This document shows, one piece after another, positions 13,464 through 15,225 of a DNA stretch of 15,225 bases (position 1 is its first letter; each line of letters starts with the position of its first letter). The translations under genes and the position numbers were made by a program. The notes beneath the pieces are model-generated. The model was not told the origin of the DNA and did no database searches. It was given only the letters and a program-made list of their open reading frames with translations. The stretch is from NCBI GenBank assembly GCA_900550385.1, contig URRZ01000052.1, forward strand, positions 1 through 15,225, given 5' to 3'. Origin of the DNA: an uncultured Coriobacteriaceae bacterium. GTDB taxonomy: Bacteria > Actinomycetota > Coriobacteriia > Coriobacteriales > Eggerthellaceae.

Positions 13464-13558
13464 AGGTGCGAAAAGAGGAGGGAACCGAGGCGTTCCCGCG
13501 ATCGAGGCTGTGATACCATCGGGGAGCATTCGGGGGGATGCGAAGATGAAGCGATCGC

Positions 13559-13623
13559 AAGGAGGGGCGAAAGCGATGCTGGGCAAAGGTGCCGTGCTGC
13601 CGTGCGGGGGGGGGGCGTTGTGA
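13559..13623 (+). promoter_or_regulatory. Strong Shine-Dalgarno and ATG opening a 15-codon frame that ends on the LuxR GTG
   Basis: AAGGAGGGG at 13559-13567 precedes ATG 13576-13578 by a suitable distance, the best initiation site in this region. As written, that frame encodes MLGKGAVLPCGGGAL and stops at TGA 13621-13623, overlapping the LuxR GTG (13620-13622) as GTGA. It is either a coupled leader peptide or the true N-terminus of the regulator thrown out of frame by the G tract. Confidence 0.6.
13606..13615 (+). repeat. Ten-G homopolymer at the 5' end of the LuxR-type regulator
   Basis: Exactly ten consecutive G residues lie between the strong ATG (13576) and the GTG (13620). With eleven G the ATG would be in frame with the regulator; with nine it would run into an early stop. 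Such tracts are prone to slipped-strand mispairing and also to sequencing error. Confidence 0.85.
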
Positions 13624-15077
13624 GATTCTTCCGTGATCTGCTCGGCGCTTTGCCGCGCGGGAGAAGCGCCGCCCTGTTCTTCGTCGCGTTCCTGTTCTTC
13701 TACATCGAGCATTTCAATGTTTTCGGCAACCCTCACGTGATGTGGCTGTGCACCGGAGGCGAATGGAAGAGCGGCGCCGGGTTGAGCCCGTTGGCGGTTA
13801 TCGTCACCTGCTGCGCGTTTTTCGTCCTGATGCTGTTCTACATGCGGAACAAGTTCTATGTGAGCCGGGGCATGGGATTGGTCGCCAGCTGTGCGCTCAT
13901 TGCATGCGTGCCGTTGTATTGGCTTGTCGCAAGCATGACGGGCTGGGGGCGTTCCTTCCCGGCAGGCTGCGTGATCTTGGGCTTGTACTCCTTCGGCCAC
14001 CTCTGCTTCCTCCCTGTGATCGTGAAGCATCTCGCGATGGTTGGCCCCACCAAGGCGCTGTTCTTCTATGCGGCGGTGCTCGTCTGCGAAAAGACCGTCC
14101 GCCCTTTGCTGTTGGACATGCCCACCGCATTCCTCGGGCTTTGGATAGCCGTTTCCCCTGTGGTGGTCCTAATATGCGCGAGAGCGGCTGAGCGGTGCGC
14201 TCCGGTTAAGGTGGAGCTGAAGACGAACGTCCGCACGCGCATCCCCAAGGTGCTCCTCATCACCCTTGTCGTCGTGGGCGTTCTTATGGGCCTGTTTTCC
14301 CAGTTGGAGAGTGGCGTCGTTCGTCCGCCCATTGCATCCGTTGCCGAGGCGGTGATCGCCGCCGGGATCATCGTGCTCACGTTCTTCGCGACGCGTTTGA
14401 ATTTCAACCGGCTGTTCTACCTTATCAGCATCCCCCTTATGGTCTACGGTGTCGCGGTTCTGGCGGACCAGGGCTCGCCGTTCAGCCTGTTCGGCTTTCT
14501 GGTGTTCAATTTCGGATACGACTTCTTCTATGCGGCGCTGTGGTCGCTCTACAGCTATTTGGTGCGCTATTCGACGTTCAACTACTATTGGCTTCCCGTC
14601 GCCGGCGCCTTCGGATCGTATTTGGGAAGGGCTGTGGGCATTCTCTATTTCGAAGGATGCAAAGGCGAGCTTATCCCCGGAGCCGAAAACGCATATTGGC
14701 TTGCCATGGTAAGCATTCTGTTCGTGGCGACATTGACGGCGATATCGTTTTACGGCCGCAACAATATGAAAAGCGGATGGGGAAGCGTTTCTCCGCACGA
14801 AGAGTCGTATTCAGCCAACGGCTTCGACGCCAGTTGCAATGCCGTGGCGGCGATGGGCGGGCTGACCGTGCGGGAAAAGAACGTGTTCATGCTGTTGGCG
14901 AAGGGAAACAACAACAAAGCGATTGCCGAGAAACTGGGCATCTCGCCTGCCACCGCGAAAACGCACATCAAGCATATATACAGCAAACTGGGCGTTCATT
15001 CCCAGCAGGAGCTCATCGATATGGTGGAGCAAAACGAGCGGCAAGCGAAAGGATCCGGAGGAGCGTTTTCGCTCTAG
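13620..15077 (+). CDS. Membrane-bound LuxR-type transcriptional regulator
   Basis: 485 aa from the GTG at 13620. Residues 15-380 form about twelve hydrophobic helices resembling a transporter-like sensor. A short cytoplasmic linker (381-412) follows, then a LuxR/GerE helix-turn-helix (414-472: LTVREKNVFMLLAKGNNNKAI, then ISPATAKTHIKHIYSKLGVHS). Such many-helix LuxR proteins are numerous in Eggerthellaceae beside respiratory and xenobiotic reductase genes and are thought to sense substrate at the membrane. It is divergent from rdhA and is the likely regulator of that operon. The start is unresolved. The GTG has only a G tract upstream, whereas a strong Shine-Dalgarno/ATG at 13576 would be in frame if the tract had eleven G, adding 15 residues. 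The upstream part of the open frame (13344-13619) has no coding character. Confidence 0.9.
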   Translation: MRFFRDLLGALPRGRSAALFFVAFLFFYIEHFNVFGNPHVMWLCTGGEWKSGAGLSPLAVIVTCCAFFVLMLFYMRNKFYVSRGMGLVASCALIACVPLYWLVASMTGWGRSFPAGCVILGLYSFGHLCFLPVIVKHLAMVGPTKALFFYAAVLVCEKTVRPLLLDMPTAFLGLWIAVSPVVVLICARAAERCAPVKVELKTNVRTRIPKVLLITLVVVGVLMGLFSQLESGVVRPPIASVAEAVIAAGIIVLTFFATRLNFNRLFYLISIPLMVYGVAVLADQGSPFSLFGFLVFNFGYDFFYAALWSLYSYLVRYSTFNYYWLPVAGAFGSYLGRAVGILYFEGCKGELIPGAENAYWLAMVSILFVATLTAISFYGRNNMKSGWGSVSPHEESYSANGFDASCNAVAAMGGLTVREKNVFMLLAKGNNNKAIAEKLGISPATAKTHIKHIYSKLGVHSQQELIDMVEQNERQAKGSGGAFSL

Positions 15078-15093
15078 AGGGAGGAGAGTGTCC

Positions 15094-15126
15094 CGATGAG
15101 GGCCCGATCGGGGCGGGCCCTCATCG
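15094..15126 (+). terminator. Probable intrinsic terminator of the LuxR-type gene
   Basis: CGATGAGGGCCCG (15094-15106) pairs perfectly with CGGGCCCTCATCG (15114-15126) over 13 bp around a 7-nt loop, 16 nt after the LuxR stop codon. The expected T tract is not seen. The following bases are C-rich and belong to the low-quality end of the window, so the tail may be misread. Confidence 0.65.
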
Positions 15127-15225
15127 GCGCCCCCCCCAAAGCCACAAGAACGCGCCCCCAAGGACGGGCAGGGGGCGCCCTACCCATACAACGCCCCCCG
15201 GGCCGGGGAGGGCCCCGCCCGCAAT
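15127..15225. other. Low-quality, C/G-homopolymer contig edge
   Basis: After the hairpin the sequence turns into runs of C and G with short A-rich interruptions and no open frame or motif. It mirrors the G-rich start of the window and is best regarded as unreliable contig-end sequence. Confidence 0.55.

Noticed and set aside
1..15225. tRNA, rRNA, CRISPR arrays, transposases or integrase attachment sites
   Set aside because: No direct-repeat array, tRNA-like fold, transposase motif or integrase was seen anywhere in the window.

Overview
The window looks like chromosomal DNA from a high-GC anaerobic actinobacterium, most likely a gut Eggerthellaceae relative (Eggerthella/Gordonibacter/Adlercreutzia type). 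This is inferred from strong GC codon bias, a Tat-exported corrinoid-type Fe-S reductase, a many-helix membrane LuxR regulator beside it, and an FMN-riboswitch-controlled flavin ECF transporter. It was not checked by any search. Both extreme ends (about 1-86 and 15127-15225) read as low-quality, G/C-homopolymer contig edges.

Layout. (1) 87-1886, minus: a TerB_N/TerB_C-type protein. It is divergent from a small DUF1292-like acidic protein (2135-2467, plus). (2) A perfect 74-nt palindrome (2473-2546) sits between that gene and a convergent flavin-binding split-barrel (pyridoxamine-phosphate-oxidase-like) gene. (3) 3078-6304, minus: a complete riboflavin ECF transporter, ribU-ecfA1-ecfA2-ecfT, with overlapping or near-touching genes. 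It is preceded by a recognisable promoter, an FMN riboswitch, a candidate antiterminator and an intrinsic terminator. (4) 6795-13343, minus: an eight-gene unit in the order rdhA (Tat-exported reductive dehalogenase), rdhB (3-helix anchor), a stand-alone trigger-factor-C-like protein (PceT-like), an rdhC/PceC-like NosR-type polyferredoxin with an FMN-binding domain, apbE (FMN transferase, Tat lipoprotein), an eetA-like NusG-domain-II protein, an eetB-like Gx/HepS-I membrane protein, and a second ECF T component. From the trigger-factor-like gene onward the genes overlap by 4-8 nt or lie 1-2 nt apart. (5) 13620-15077, plus and divergent: a membrane LuxR-type regulator, whose 5' end carries a 10-G tract that separates an excellent Shine-Dalgarno/ATG from the main reading frame.

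How the parts fit together (inference from known families). RdhA is exported by Tat and held outside the membrane by RdhB, with help from the trigger-factor-like chaperone. Electrons would arrive from the quinone pool or other donors through the membrane protein RdhC, whose extracytosolic domain is flavinylated by ApbE. Flavin for that step must cross the membrane. The EetA/EetB/T-component genes resemble the flavin-export and electron-transfer genes of Gram-positive extracellular electron transfer loci, and the neighbouring riboswitch-controlled RibU system adjusts flavin import. The EetB-like/T-component pair lacks its own ATPases and may borrow EcfA1/EcfA2 from next door. The membrane LuxR protein probably controls the respiratory operon, perhaps in response to the organohalide or other substrate, through a GGGGTA-rich set of inverted repeats in the divergent intergenic region. 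The striking feature is the physical merger of an organohalide-respiration cassette (rdhABTC) with a flavinylation/flavin-transport module.
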